Assembly (NCBI GenBank): GCA_024641735.1
Contig: JAHECN010000012.1
Coordinates: forward strand, 1-35,002
Direction: 5' to 3'
Length of the DNA stretch: 35,002 bases
Origin: Gemmatimonadota bacterium
Lineage (GTDB): Bacteria > Gemmatimonadota > Gemmatimonadetes > Gemmatimonadales > GWC2-71-9
Both the position numbers and the translations under genes were made by a program. Shown here piece after piece: positions 18,503 through 27,420 of the stretch. Positions within the stretch are counted from its first letter, which is position 1, and each line of letters opens with the position of its first letter. The notes beneath the pieces were generated by a model, which made no database searches, had not been told where the DNA came from, and saw only the letters and a list, made by a program, of their open reading frames with translations.

Positions 18503-18508
18503 GCCGCC

Positions 18509-20308
18509 ATGCAACCGTCCCGGATTCGCAATTTCTGTATCGTCGCGCACATCGACCACGGCAAGTCCACCTTGGCGGACCGCCTGATTGAGGTGACCCA
18601 GACCGTCTCGAAGCGCGAGATGCGGGAGCAACTCACCGACACCATGGACCTCGAGCGTGAGCGGGGGATCACCATCAAGCTGAACGCCGTTCGGATGGGG
18701 TACACCGCGCCGGATGGGACCGAGTACGCCCTCAACCTGATCGACACGCCTGGGCATGTGGACTTCACCTATGAAGTCTCCCGCTCGCTGGCAGCGTGCG
18801 AGGGTGCAGTCCTCGTGGTGGACGCCTCGCAGGGCATCCAGGCCCAGACGCTCTCCAATCTCTTTCTGGCGCTCGATGCCGGCCTGGAGATCATACCGGT
18901 CCTGAACAAGATCGACCTCCCCGGCGCCGAGCCCGAGCGCCGGGCGCAGGAGATCATGGACCTGATTGGCGCCACCCGGGAAGAGATCCTCTCGGTCTCG
19001 GCCAAGGACGGGACCGGCGTCCCGGAGCTCCTCGAAGCCATCGTGGCGCGGGTTCCACCTCCCCGCGGAAACGAAGCCGCCCCCTTTCGCGCCCTGATCT
19101 TCGACTCCTACTACGATCGGTATCGTGGCGCGATCCCCTCCATTCGCGTCGTCGATGGTTCGATCGCCGCCGGAATGCAGGTCGCCTTCGGGGCACATCG
19201 CGAAGATGTCTACGACATCGCCGAAGTCGGCTACCTCGCGCTCGGCCAGCGACCGGCCAAGTCACTCAACGCCGGCGAGGTCGGCTACTTCATCGCCAAC
19301 TTGCGGCATGTCCGAGACGCCCGAGTCGGCGACACCGTGCTGGATGCCAAGCAGCCCGCCAAGGAACTCCTTGCGGGATATCGTGAAGTCCGTTCGATGG
19401 TCTTCGCCGGCATCTACCCGGCCGATGCCGCCCAGTACGAAGACCTGCGCGACGCGCTCGAGAAACTCTGCCTCAACGACGCCTCGCTGCACTATCTCCC
19501 GGAAAGCTCCACGGCGCTTGGCTTCGGCTTTCGCTGCGGCTTCCTCGGCCTGTTGCACATGGAGATCGTGCAGGAACGGCTTGAGCGAGAGTTCGACCTC
19601 AACCTGATCACGACCGTCCCGACGGTGGAGTACCACGTCTACCGCACCGATGGCGAGATGGTGCTGGTGGAGAACCCCTCGGAGCTCCCTGACACGGCGA
19701 GCATCACGCGGATCGAAGAGCCGTACGTGAAGGCGCGGATCATGGCCCCCACCGAATACATCGGCGGGATCATGAAGCTCGGTCAGGAGCGACGTGGCGA
19801 ATACCACGGCATGACGTATCTCGATTCTGCCCGTGTGGAGTTCTCGTTCTCCTTTCCGCTCGGCGAGATCGTACTCGACTTCTACGATCGACTCAAGTCC
19901 ATCACGCGGGGCTACGCGTCTCTCGACTACGAGATGGACGGCTTCCGGACCTCACCGCTGGTCCGCCTCGACATGCTGTTGAATGGCGACCCGATCGACG
20001 CCTTCTCGGTGATCATCCACCGCGACAAGGCATACGAATGGGGCCGCAAGCTGGCCGAGAAGCTCAAGGAACTCATTCCCCGGCAGCTCTTTGCCGTGGC
20101 GATTCAGGCGGCAGTCGGGCAAAAGGTGATCGCCCGGGAGAGCATCTCGCCGATGCGGAAGGACGTGTTGGCCAAGTGTTACGGCGGCGATATCAGCCGG
20201 AAGCGGAAGCTCTTGGAGAAGCAGAAGGAGGGCAAGAAGCGGATGAAGCAGGTCGGCTCCGTGGAGATTCCGCAGGAAGCGTTCTTGGCTGTTCTTCAGA
20301 TCGACTAG
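18509..20308 (+). CDS. lepA: Elongation factor 4 (LepA)
   Basis: A 599-residue translational GTPase of normal LepA length. The G motifs are [14 protein letters not shown] (G1), the RERGITIK switch region (G2), DTPGHVDF (G3), NKIDLPGA (G4) and SAKDGTGV (G5). The EF-G-like domains follow and the LepA-specific C-terminal domain ends in [21 protein letters not shown], which is diagnostic. LepA acts on ribosomes during initiation, back-translocation or subunit assembly under stress. It heads a long plus-strand run, separated by 13 bases from the heptosyltransferase. The start ATG 18509 has no Shine-Dalgarno and fits a leaderless model. Confidence 0.98.
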   Translation: MQPSRIRNFCIVAHIDHGKSTLADRLIEVTQTVSKREMREQLTDTMDLERERGITIKLNAVRMGYTAPDGTEYALNLIDTPGHVDFTYEVSRSLAACEGAVLVVDASQGIQAQTLSNLFLALDAGLEIIPVLNKIDLPGAEPERRAQEIMDLIGATREEILSVSAKDGTGVPELLEAIVARVPPPRGNEAAPFRALIFDSYYDRYRGAIPSIRVVDGSIAAGMQVAFGAHREDVYDIAEVGYLALGQRPAKSLNAGEVGYFIANLRHVRDARVGDTVLDAKQPAKELLAGYREVRSMVFAGIYPADAAQYEDLRDALEKLCLNDASLHYLPESSTALGFGFRCGFLGLLHMEIVQERLEREFDLNLITTVPTVEYHVYRTDGEMVLVENPSELPDTASITRIEEPYVKARIMAPTEYIGGIMKLGQERRGEYHGMTYLDSARVEFSFSFPLGEIVLDFYDRLKSITRGYASLDYEMDGFRTSPLVRLDMLLNGDPIDAFSVIIHRDKAYEWGRKLAEKLKELIPRQLFAVAIQAAVGQKVIARESISPMRKDVLAKCYGGDISRKRKLLEKQKEGKKRMKQVGSVEIPQEAFLAVLQID

Positions 20309-20321
20309 CCCGGGAGGGGGG

Positions 20322-21323
20322 ATGGCGGACACGCTGGTGATCCAGACCGCCTTTCTGGGCGACGTGATCCTGACCACACCGTTGCTTGCGGTCCTCGCCG
20401 AGCGCCATGGGCCACTCGATGTCGTCACCACGCCGGGCGCCGCCCCCTTGCTCCGTGGTCATCCGGCCGTGCACCGTGTCATTCCGCACGACAAACGCGG
20501 CACCGAACGCGGGCCCAGAGGGATCGCGACCCTCGCCGCGCGGCTCCGTGCATCCGGGTACCGTCGGGCCTATCTTCCCCATCAGTCCTGGCGCAGCGGA
20601 TTGGCCGCCCGATTGGCGGGCATCCCGGAGCGCATCGGGTTCGACGATGCCCCGGCGCGACTGACGTATACGCGCCGGATTCCGAGACCTACAGACACGC
20701 ATGAAGTCGACCGCATCTTGGCGCTGGCCGAGGGAGGGTCCACTGCCCCGATCTCCCTGGGATTGAGTGTCAGCGAGCTGGCCGAAGGCGATGCGTGGCT
20801 TGAGCAGCGCAGGCTGTCACACGGCTTCGTCGCCTTGGCACCAGGATCGGTCTGGGCGACGAAGCGGTGGGGGAAGTACCCGGCCCTTGCCACGGCGCTG
20901 GCAGCACCGCTGGTCGTGCTTGGGGGGCCAGAAGAGCGGGAGTTGGGCGAGGCGGTGATCGCGGGATGCGGTACGCGCGCAGTCAACGCGGCTGGCACCC
21001 TGCCACTCCGGATCTCGGCGGCAGTGCTGAGTCGGGCGGCCGTGCTGGTGACGAATGATTCGGCGCCGCTCCATATGGCGCAGGCCACCGGAACGACGAC
21101 GATCGCCCTCTTCGGTCCGACGGTGACCGCGTTCGGTTTTGGCCCCCGTGGGCCACGTGATCTGGTCCTGCAGGTCGACGGACTCGAGTGCCGCCCCTGC
21201 TCGGCGCACGGACCGCAGCGTTGCCCGTTGGTGCATCACCGCTGCATGCAGGATCTCGAACTTGCGCGCGTTACCTCCGCGGTGCGTGACGCCCTGACTT
21301 TCCACGGAACGAGGCACACCTGA
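20322..21323 (+). CDS. Family 9 glycosyltransferase (LPS heptosyltransferase II-like)
   Basis: The 333-residue protein has the GT9 layout: N-terminal TLVIQTAFLGDVILTTPLLAVL, then ALAPGSVWATKRWGKYPALATAL, and the donor-site VTNDSAPLHMAQATGTTTIALFGPT. A Cys/His-rich stretch near the end (LECRPCSAHGPQRCPLVHHRCM) is common in WaaF-type proteins. It most likely adds heptose to the lipid A-core on the cytoplasmic face of the inner membrane, which implies an LPS-bearing envelope. GGGAGG lies just before ATG 20322. Its TGA is overlapped by the CTG start of the ROK kinase. Confidence 0.9.
   Translation: MADTLVIQTAFLGDVILTTPLLAVLAERHGPLDVVTTPGAAPLLRGHPAVHRVIPHDKRGTERGPRGIATLAARLRASGYRRAYLPHQSWRSGLAARLAGIPERIGFDDAPARLTYTRRIPRPTDTHEVDRILALAEGGSTAPISLGLSVSELAEGDAWLEQRRLSHGFVALAPGSVWATKRWGKYPALATALAAPLVVLGGPEERELGEAVIAGCGTRAVNAAGTLPLRISAAVLSRAAVLVTNDSAPLHMAQATGTTTIALFGPTVTAFGFGPRGPRDLVLQVDGLECRPCSAHGPQRCPLVHHRCMQDLELARVTSAVRDALTFHGTRHT
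21311..21314 (+). promoter_or_regulatory. Shine-Dalgarno GAGG supporting a CTG start
   Basis: GAGG is followed by five bases (CACAC) and CTG 21320. This spacing is optimal, and no ATG, GTG or TTG exists in frame between the upstream in-frame stop (21287-21289) and the ATP-binding loop, so it decides the start of the ROK gene. Confidence 0.6.
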
Positions 21324-22300
21324 ACTACGTACTCGGGATCGATGTCGGCGGAACCAATTTGGTCGTGGGTGCCGTCGCGGAAGACGGCTCGCGCGTTGTC
21401 GGGAGCCATTCGCATCCGACAGATGCGACGCGCGGCCCGGAGGCAATCGTCACGGACTTAGTGGCGATGAGTCAACAGACGTTGGCCGCCTTGGCCTCGG
21501 AAGACCCCTCGGCCACCGTGCTTGGAGTGGGTGTCGGAGCGCCCGGCCCGCTGGATCGTCACGCCGGGGTTGTGCTGCTGACGCCAAATCTCGGGTGGAC
21601 CAACATGCCGCTTCGCGCCAGGCTGGGCGAGGGGCTGGGACTGACCGCCGCGCTCGACAATGACGCCAACTGCGCCGTGCTGGGCGAAGCCTGGGTCGGT
21701 GCAGCCCGTCAGGGGCGCCATATCATCGGCATGACGATCGGCACGGGCATCGGTGGGGGCATTGTCCTGGACGGCAGGCTCCATCATGGGGCGTCAGACT
21801 GCGCCGGGGAAATCGGTCATGTCACCATCGATCTTGATGGTCGTCGTTGTGGCTGCGGGAATTACGGTTGCCTGGAGGCGTATGCGTCCGGTCCCGCAAT
21901 CGCGCGTCGTGCCGTCGAGCAAATTGAGAGCGGTGCCGAGAGTGCGCTCGTGCAGATGGTCGGCGGCAACTTGGCATTGATCACGGCACAAACCGTGTAC
22001 GCCGCGGCAGAAGAAGGCGACGAGGTCGCCGACGAAGTCGTCAGCACGACGGCGCGCTATCTCGGGGCAGGACTCGCCAACTTGGTCAACATCTTCAACC
22101 CGGACCTCGTGGTGATCGTCGGCGGCGTCACCCAAGCAGGGGAGAAGCTCTTTGTGCCGCTCCGCCGCGAGGTAGCCCGTCGAGCCTTCAAGCCCGCCGT
22201 GCAGGCGTGCACAATCGTCCCCGGGACGCTGGACGGCCTCGCCGGCGTCTATGGCGCTGCCCGAGCATTTCTCGATCAACGCGCCGAGGGAATGGTCTGA
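21320..22300 (+). CDS. ROK-family sugar kinase (glucokinase-like), CTG start
   Basis: ROK kinases phosphorylate glucose or related sugars with ATP. From CTG 21320 the protein is 326 residues and begins LNYVLGIDVGGTNLVVGAV, with the phosphate-binding GIDVGGTN motif. Further marks are GVGAPGPLDRHAGVV, DNDANCAVLGEAWVGAA, GMTIGTGIGGGIVLDG, the catalytic-site GEIGHVTID and the ROK zinc motif CGCGNYGCLEAYASG near 175. The track begins at TTG 21359, inside the phosphate loop, which would remove a required motif. CTG 21320 overlaps the heptosyltransferase TGA as CTGA and has a good GAGG. The next gene, a PfkB kinase, overlaps by one base. Glucose is the likely substrate but this is inferred. Confidence 0.93.
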   Translation: MNYVLGIDVGGTNLVVGAVAEDGSRVVGSHSHPTDATRGPEAIVTDLVAMSQQTLAALASEDPSATVLGVGVGAPGPLDRHAGVVLLTPNLGWTNMPLRARLGEGLGLTAALDNDANCAVLGEAWVGAARQGRHIIGMTIGTGIGGGIVLDGRLHHGASDCAGEIGHVTIDLDGRRCGCGNYGCLEAYASGPAIARRAVEQIESGAESALVQMVGGNLALITAQTVYAAAEEGDEVADEVVSTTARYLGAGLANLVNIFNPDLVVIVGGVTQAGEKLFVPLRREVARRAFKPAVQACTIVPGTLDGLAGVYGAARAFLDQRAEGMV

Positions 22301-23262
22301 TGCCACGAGTCGGGGTCCTCGGCTCGCTGGTCTGGGACCAGATTCATGGTCGTGATCCCCATGCCGCCCCGGTGGAAGAATGGGGCGGGATCGCCTACGC
22401 CTTGGCCGGGATGGACGCGGCCCTTCCGCCCGAGTGGGAGATGGTGCCACTGATCAAGGTGGGTCAGGACCTCGCCCCAAAAGCTGCGGACTTCTTCCGG
22501 AGCCTCACGCGATTGGGACCGGGCTTTCGTCCACTGGAAGTGCCGGTTCCCAACAACCGCGTGACCCTCCGATACCAATCCGTGGAACGGCGCTGTGAAC
22601 AGATGTCCGGCGGGGTCCCCGGCTGGACCTGGGATGAACTGGGACCGATGGTGGCGGACCTCGACGCGCTATATATCAACTTCATCTCGGGGATGGAGTG
22701 TTGCCTCTTCACGGCGACGCAACTGCGGCGTGGGTTCGATGGGCCGATCTATGCGGACCTGCATTCGCTCTTCCTCGGCATCGGCAGTGATGGTATGCGG
22801 CACTTGCGGCCACTCCCGGAAGCGCCTGGCTGGTTCGCCTGCTTCGACATCGTGCAACTCAACGAGGAGGAGATGCTGCAACTCGCTGCCGAACCACTCC
22901 CCGTTGCTGCCGACGCCCTGCGCGCTGGTGTGTCCCTGCTCACGGTCACCGTCGGCGCGCGTGGCGCGATCTATTTCGCGCGGCCGGGATTCGACCGCCT
23001 CTCCGACCTGTCCGTGAGGGCCGTTCCCGCAGGCGAGGTGGGCGCGGTGCGCACGGCGCGCCTCGGTGGTCCCGAAATTGACGTGCTTGACCCCACCGGG
23101 TGCGGCGACGTCTTCGGTGCGACCGCATTTGCCCGGCTGCTGGCGGGTGACGATGTTGTGACGGCGACCACTGCAGCCAATCGTGCCGCGGCGCGCAATG
23201 CGACCTATCGTGGTGCTTCCTCACTCGCGCGACACTTGCGCGGCGACCTGGTGCTGGCCTGA
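22300..23262 (+). CDS. PfkB/ribokinase-family carbohydrate kinase
   Basis: Starting at ATG 22300, one base overlapping the ROK stop (TGATG), the protein is 320 residues: MPRVGVLGSLVWDQIHG, then GGIAYALAGMDAALP as the substrate-side glycine region, and the C-terminal ATP/anion-hole motif DPTGCGDVFGATAFARLL near 264-281, where the Asp of GCGD is the catalytic base. PfkB enzymes phosphorylate sugars, nucleosides or sugar phosphates; the substrate here cannot be read from sequence. The track start at 22207 lies inside the ROK gene. It sits between a ROK kinase and a STAS/HATPase regulator, all overlapping, which suggests a common pathway under that regulator. Confidence 0.9.
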   Translation: MPRVGVLGSLVWDQIHGRDPHAAPVEEWGGIAYALAGMDAALPPEWEMVPLIKVGQDLAPKAADFFRSLTRLGPGFRPLEVPVPNNRVTLRYQSVERRCEQMSGGVPGWTWDELGPMVADLDALYINFISGMECCLFTATQLRRGFDGPIYADLHSLFLGIGSDGMRHLRPLPEAPGWFACFDIVQLNEEEMLQLAAEPLPVAADALRAGVSLLTVTVGARGAIYFARPGFDRLSDLSVRAVPAGEVGAVRTARLGGPEIDVLDPTGCGDVFGATAFARLLAGDDVVTATTAANRAAARNATYRGASSLARHLRGDLVLA

Positions 23263-24158
23263 TGCATGTGCTCCCTGTTCCCACCTATCTCGACGATCGC
23301 AGCCTCGACCAGCTGGCTGCGAACCTGCCCAGTTGGCCGCCAGAGCAACGGCTGTTGGTCGATGCCCACGCCACGGAATGGGCCTCGCCCGCGGGCTTCA
23401 CGGCCCTGCTCACCCTCGGACAAGCCTTGAAGGAGATCGGTGGTCCTGCCCCCCGACTCACGCTGCCTGGTGCCGATGGCGTAGCGTCCTACTGGGCCAA
23501 GGCCGGGTTCCTCCAGCATGCGGATGACTTCTTTGAGCTCCACGGCAAGGTGCCCCGTCGCAAGGCGGCGGAGACGAGCGAAACACTGCTCGACGTGACG
23601 CCGATTCGGGAATCCAAGGATGTCCACGAGATCGTCGGACGCATCAACGAGCGGTCGACGCAGATTCTGAAGCGCGAGTTGGACCTCGAGGCGAGTGTCG
23701 TGGGCGGCTTCGGGCAATCGCTGTCCGAGACGTGCCAGAACATCACCGAGCATGCCGGCACCGGTGGCTGGGTGGCCGTGCATGTCTACAACTTTCGGCG
23801 GCGCCTCGGGCGCAAGGCCGTCGTGATCGCGGTCAGTGATGCGGGGATCGGATTTCGGCGCTCGCTGGAGGCAACGCAGGCAAAGCGCTTCGGCGACCGG
23901 TGGAGCGACGGCCTCGCCATCGAGACCGCGTTGATTCACAACATCTCCCGCTTCCGCGATCCTGGACGCGGGCAGGGACTGGCGGGGACGAAGCGATATC
24001 TCGCACGGTGGCATGGAAAGATCTCGATTCGCTCTGGCACGGCGCGGGTCTGCATTCCACCCGCCTGGGATGATGAGCCGCCCATGACCGAAGGGCTCGG
24101 CTGGTTCCCGGGATCTCAGGTGACCATCGTGATTCCCGCACGCGAGAGCGCCTCGTGA
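23262..24158 (+). CDS. STAS-like plus HATPase (anti-sigma-type) regulatory protein
   Basis: The 298-residue protein joins two parts. The first about 100 residues look like a STAS-type fold (RLLVDAHATEWASPAGFTALLTLGQAL). The second is a GHKL ATPase: N-box SLSETCQNITEHAG near 155, G1 box VSDAGIGF near 192 and G2-like GRGQGLAGTKRYLARWHG near 235. There is no histidine-kinase H-box, so it resembles the SpoIIAB/RsbW class of protein kinases or ATP-binding switches rather than a two-component kinase. Its ATG overlaps the PfkB stop (TGATG), and a second STAS-like protein follows with a GTGA overlap. Partner switching is an inference; no sigma factor gene is visible. Confidence 0.8.
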   Translation: MHVLPVPTYLDDRSLDQLAANLPSWPPEQRLLVDAHATEWASPAGFTALLTLGQALKEIGGPAPRLTLPGADGVASYWAKAGFLQHADDFFELHGKVPRRKAAETSETLLDVTPIRESKDVHEIVGRINERSTQILKRELDLEASVVGGFGQSLSETCQNITEHAGTGGWVAVHVYNFRRRLGRKAVVIAVSDAGIGFRRSLEATQAKRFGDRWSDGLAIETALIHNISRFRDPGRGQGLAGTKRYLARWHGKISIRSGTARVCIPPAWDDEPPMTEGLGWFPGSQVTIVIPARESAS

Positions 24159-24700
24159 GCGCCGTCATCCGGATCGAGCGGCTCCTCCATGAGACGATCG
24201 CCACACCCTATTCGGATCTGGTGACGCGTCCGACTGGAGCCGCAGTACGCCAGCGCGTGCTGGATGCCCTGCATGAGGCCGCGGGCGATGAAGCGCACCT
24301 GGATTTCTCGGCGGTTGGCCTGGTCGACTTCTCCTGCGCGGACGAGGTCGTCGCGAAGTTGGTCGGCCAGCTGCCGGACCTCCCCGTCCTCCGGCTGCAC
24401 TTGTCCGGCTTGCGGGAGGATCACGCGGAGGCGATCGAACACGCCCTCCGCTGCCACGGGCTCGCCGTGGTGGCAGTGTTCGTGGACTCCCCGCGGCCGC
24501 GTCTCTTGGGGACGGTCCCGGAGGATTGGCAGGTGGTCTTTGCACTCTTGAGTGAAATGGGGCGCGCCCCCGCCCCACCCGTCGCCGAAGCGCTTGCCTG
24601 GCCATTGGTGCGCGCACGTGCGGCGCTGGACGCCTTGGCGGCCGGGGGCTGCCTCTGTGCCCACCCAGATGACACCTTCGAGCTTGGAGCGGTAGCATGA
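24155..24700 (+). CDS. STAS-like (DUF4325-type) protein
   Basis: A 181-residue protein starting at GTG 24155. The segment AHLDFSAVGLVDFSCADEVVAKLVGQLP has the strand-Ser-helix look of STAS or DUF4325 domains, which often pair with GHKL ATPases. The C-terminal third ending ALDALAAGGCLCAHPDDTFEL could be a winged-helix-type piece, but I cannot confirm this. It overlaps the ATPase gene upstream (GTGA) and the PLP enzyme downstream (ATGA). I infer that the ATPase and this protein bind one another; what they control is not visible in the sequence. Confidence 0.7.
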   Translation: MSAVIRIERLLHETIATPYSDLVTRPTGAAVRQRVLDALHEAAGDEAHLDFSAVGLVDFSCADEVVAKLVGQLPDLPVLRLHLSGLREDHAEAIEHALRCHGLAVVAVFVDSPRPRLLGTVPEDWQVVFALLSEMGRAPAPPVAEALAWPLVRARAALDALAAGGCLCAHPDDTFELGAVA

Positions 24701-25845
24701 CGAAGCGGCTCGGTCTCTCCACGATTGCCATTCACGGCCGAACCCCGCACCGCGGTGCGGACTGGACCCCTGCGGTCACGCCGATCTATCAGAGCGCGAC
24801 CTTCCGGAATCCGCTCGGGAGCGACGCCGACGTCCTCTACACCCGCTACGGCAACAATCCCAACCAGCGGGCCATTGCCGAGCGCTACGCCGGCCTCGAA
24901 GGGGCGGAGGACGCCATCTTCGTGGCGAGTGGCATGGCGGCCACCGCGCTCGCGCACCTCGCGGTCCTCCGTCCAGGAGATCACCTCCTCGCGTCGCGCT
25001 GGATTTACGGTGGAACACGCACGCTGTTCGACACGGAGTTCGGTCGATTTGGCATCGAAGTGAGCTACGTCGATCCCGATCACCCGCGCGCGTGGCGCAA
25101 GGCGCTGCGCCCCAACACCCGGGCGATTTTTGTGGAGGCGTTGACCAACCCCCTCATGCGGGTCGTCGACGTTCCCGCGATTGCCAAGATCACCCGTGAG
25201 CATGGACTCGCGCTGCTGGTGGATGGCACATTCTGTTCCCCGGTGATGTTCCGGCCACTCGAGCATGGCGCCGACATCGTGATCACCAGCGCGACGAAGT
25301 ACCTCAATGGCCACAGCGACATCATCGCGGGTGCCATCGCGGGGAGCAGTTCCGTGATTGAGGAGGTGACGCGGCTGATGCGGCTCTGGGGGCCGTCCAT
25401 CGATCCCCACGCGGCGTGGTTGACCGAACGCGGCATGAAGACGCTGTCGCTGCGCGTGGAACGCCAGCATCGCAACGCCATGGCCATCGCGCAGTGGGCC
25501 GCGACACGTCCTGCATTCAGCGCCGTGCATTATCCCGGCTTGACCACCCACCCCGATCACGCGCTCGCCACCGAGCTCTTCTCGGGATACGGTGGGATGG
25601 TCGGCCTGATGATGGCAGGGGGCGTTGAGGCCGCGCAACGGTTCCTGGCGCACTTGCGATTGGTGACGCACGCACCCTCGCTCGCCGGCGTGGAGTCCCT
25701 GATCTGTGAACCGCGATTGACCTCGCACAAGGGCGTCGGCGCGGAGGAACGCGAGGCGCTGGGCATTCCGGATGGCTTCCTGCGTCTCTCCTGCGGTTGT
25801 GAGGACATCGATGACTTGCTCGCGGATTTGGCGGGCGCGCTCTAG
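24697..25845 (+). CDS. Cys/Met-metabolism PLP-dependent enzyme (MetB/MetC/MetZ class)
   Basis: A 382-residue fold-type I PLP enzyme. It opens with GLSTIAIHGRTPHRG and TPAVTPIYQSATF, has the YTRYGNNPNQRAIAER segment that contacts the neighbouring subunit's PLP, GMAATALAHLAVLRPGD, the aromatic stacking position in ASRWIYGGTRTLF, and the PLP lysine in ITSATKYLNGHSD near residue 200. The C-terminus ends RLSCGCEDIDDLLADL. The family covers cystathionine gamma-synthase, beta- and gamma-lyases and sulfhydrylases; sequence alone does not separate them here. Its start overlaps the STAS-like gene (ATGA). A GGGCGC/GCGCCC hairpin spans its stop, ahead of the ftsE promoter. Confidence 0.9.
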   Translation: MTKRLGLSTIAIHGRTPHRGADWTPAVTPIYQSATFRNPLGSDADVLYTRYGNNPNQRAIAERYAGLEGAEDAIFVASGMAATALAHLAVLRPGDHLLASRWIYGGTRTLFDTEFGRFGIEVSYVDPDHPRAWRKALRPNTRAIFVEALTNPLMRVVDVPAIAKITREHGLALLVDGTFCSPVMFRPLEHGADIVITSATKYLNGHSDIIAGAIAGSSSVIEEVTRLMRLWGPSIDPHAAWLTERGMKTLSLRVERQHRNAMAIAQWAATRPAFSAVHYPGLTTHPDHALATELFSGYGGMVGLMMAGGVEAAQRFLAHLRLVTHAPSLAGVESLICEPRLTSHKGVGAEEREALGIPDGFLRLSCGCEDIDDLLADLAGAL

Positions 25846-25849
25846 CGCC
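25832..25849. terminator. Possible weak terminator hairpin at the PLP-enzyme stop
   Basis: GGGCGC pairs with GCGCCC around GCTCTA, which includes the TAG stop. No T-run follows, so intrinsic termination is doubtful; it could attenuate read-through into ftsE. Confidence 0.3.
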
Positions 25850-25854
25850 CCGGC

Positions 25855-25860
25855 TATCTT
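25855..25860 (+). promoter_or_regulatory. Candidate -10 hexamer of ftsE (leaderless)
   Basis: TATCTT is followed by exactly six bases (CCTTCT) and GTG 25867, the same geometry as lepA. No Shine-Dalgarno precedes the GTG. A TTGGCG lies 21 bases upstream, too far for a normal -35. Confidence 0.45.
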
Positions 25861-25866
25861 CCTTCT

Positions 25867-26553
25867 GTGATTCGCTTTACCAAGGTCTCGAAGCACTACC
25901 CGACCGGCACGACGCCGGCCCTCGACGACGTGAACTTCCACGTCGCGCGCGGGGAGTTCGTCTTCATGACGGGACACTCCGGCGCGGGCAAATCGTCCAT
26001 CCTCAAATTGATGTACGGGGACGAACGCCCGAGCAGCGGTGACGTGCGGGTGTCAGGCTTCCACATCGGCACGTTGACACGCGATGAAGTCCCGCGTCTG
26101 CGCCGCCGGCTCGGCATCGTCTTCCAGGACTTTTCGCTCCTCGAGGATCGGACGGCCGCCGAAAACATCGCCTTTGCCCTCGAGGTCACCGGATCCCGCG
26201 TGGACATGATTCCGGCGCGCGTCACCAAGGTCCTGGCGCAGGTCGGACTCCTCGCGAAGGCCGAGGCGTTTCCGCGCGAGCTCTCCGGCGGCGAGCAGCA
26301 GCGCGTGTCCATCGCCCGCGCCTTGGTGAATGATCCGCCGATCCTGCTGGCCGACGAGCCCACCGGCAATCTCGACGAGCGCGCCACACGCGGCGTCTAT
26401 CAGCTGCTCTTGGACATCAACGCCCAGGGGACGGTGGTCGTCATGGCGACGCACAACCTGGATCTGGTCCGGTTCGGAGGACAGCGCACGCTGGAGCTTC
26501 GCGACGGCAAGCTGGTCTTCGATTCGGGCGTCGATGTGGGAGATGACGCATGA
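25867..26553 (+). CDS. ftsE: Cell-division ABC ATPase FtsE
   Basis: A 228-residue ABC ATPase of the FtsE/LolD type: Walker [13 protein letters not shown] near 36, Q-loop [19 protein letters not shown], signature [15 protein letters not shown] near 138, Walker [14 protein letters not shown] and H-loop [11 protein letters not shown]. FtsE with FtsX forms an inner-membrane machine that drives periplasmic murein hydrolase activation at the septum. The opening [22 protein letters not shown] is typical of FtsE, and the partner ftsX directly follows (ATGA overlap) with an EnvC-like activator behind it, so the assignment is firm. The start codon is GTG. Confidence 0.96.
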   Translation: MIRFTKVSKHYPTGTTPALDDVNFHVARGEFVFMTGHSGAGKSSILKLMYGDERPSSGDVRVSGFHIGTLTRDEVPRLRRRLGIVFQDFSLLEDRTAAENIAFALEVTGSRVDMIPARVTKVLAQVGLLAKAEAFPRELSGGEQQRVSIARALVNDPPILLADEPTGNLDERATRGVYQLLLDINAQGTVVVMATHNLDLVRFGGQRTLELRDGKLVFDSGVDVGDDA

Positions 26554-27419
26554 ACTTGCTCCTGCGCGAAGCCTTGATCGCCTTCCGGCGCACGCGGACA
26601 CTCTCCGTACTATCCATCACGACGATCGCCTTCGCCCTGTTCGTGACCGGACTCTTTGGACTCGTCGCCCTCAACATGCGCTCGGCGCTCCGCAACGTGG
26701 CCGAACGGGTGGAGATCGTGGCCTTCGTCTATCGTGGGACGCCGTCGATGCAGTTGACCGCCGCGAGCTCCGACATCGCCGCCTTCCCTGAAGTCCTCGA
26801 AGTCCAGTACGTCTCCGAGGAAGAGGCGTTGGTCCGTGCCCGCCGAGACTTGGTCGAGTTTCAGGAAGCGTATCAGGACCTGGAGATCAACCCGCTTCCC
26901 CCGTCGCTCGAGATCCGACTCCGACCCGAGTACCGCGACGCCAAGCATGCGGGAGACGTCGCCGAGCGCCTGCATGGCTTCGAGTTCGTGGAGGACGTCC
27001 GCTACGGACGCGATTGGGTGGAACGCCTCGATGCCCTCCGGCAGATCGCAGGATTCGTCGGGCTCGCGATCGGTGCGGCCTTCGGTCTCGTGAGCATCGT
27101 GATCATCGGCGTCACCATCCGCATGACCGTCCTGCATCGCGCCCGCGAGATCCGCATCATGCGTCTGGTGGGAGCCACGGATTGGTTTATCCGTGGACCG
27201 TTCCTGTTGGAAGGCGCCCTCAAGGGCCTCATCGGTGGCATCCTCGCGGCCATCCTCTGTGGCGTCGTCTTCGGCGCCTTTGAGGCCGGCAATTTCGGGC
27301 TTGGCATGGGACTCACGTTCTTCGGCCCGCTGGAAGTCGTGTTCCTGATCGTCTTCGGTGTGCTCCTCGGACTCACCGGCTCGCTGGTGAGTGTGGGCCG
27401 GCATCTCAAGAAAGTCTGA
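26550..27419 (+). CDS. ftsX: Cell-division membrane protein FtsX
   Basis: FtsX (289 residues) has the four-helix layout of the family: a first helix ([21 protein letters not shown]), an extracytoplasmic domain of about 120 residues that contacts the murein hydrolase activator (starting [13 protein letters not shown], ending [11 protein letters not shown]), then three helices with the [24 protein letters not shown] signature between the second and third. It transmits FtsE ATPase cycles to EnvC across the membrane. The ATG overlaps the ftsE stop and the stop is one base from the envC-like ATG at 27421. Confidence 0.95.
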   Translation: MNLLLREALIAFRRTRTLSVLSITTIAFALFVTGLFGLVALNMRSALRNVAERVEIVAFVYRGTPSMQLTAASSDIAAFPEVLEVQYVSEEEALVRARRDLVEFQEAYQDLEINPLPPSLEIRLRPEYRDAKHAGDVAERLHGFEFVEDVRYGRDWVERLDALRQIAGFVGLAIGAAFGLVSIVIIGVTIRMTVLHRAREIRIMRLVGATDWFIRGPFLLEGALKGLIGGILAAILCGVVFGAFEAGNFGLGMGLTFFGPLEVVFLIVFGVLLGLTGSLVSVGRHLKKV

Positions 27420-27420
27420 T

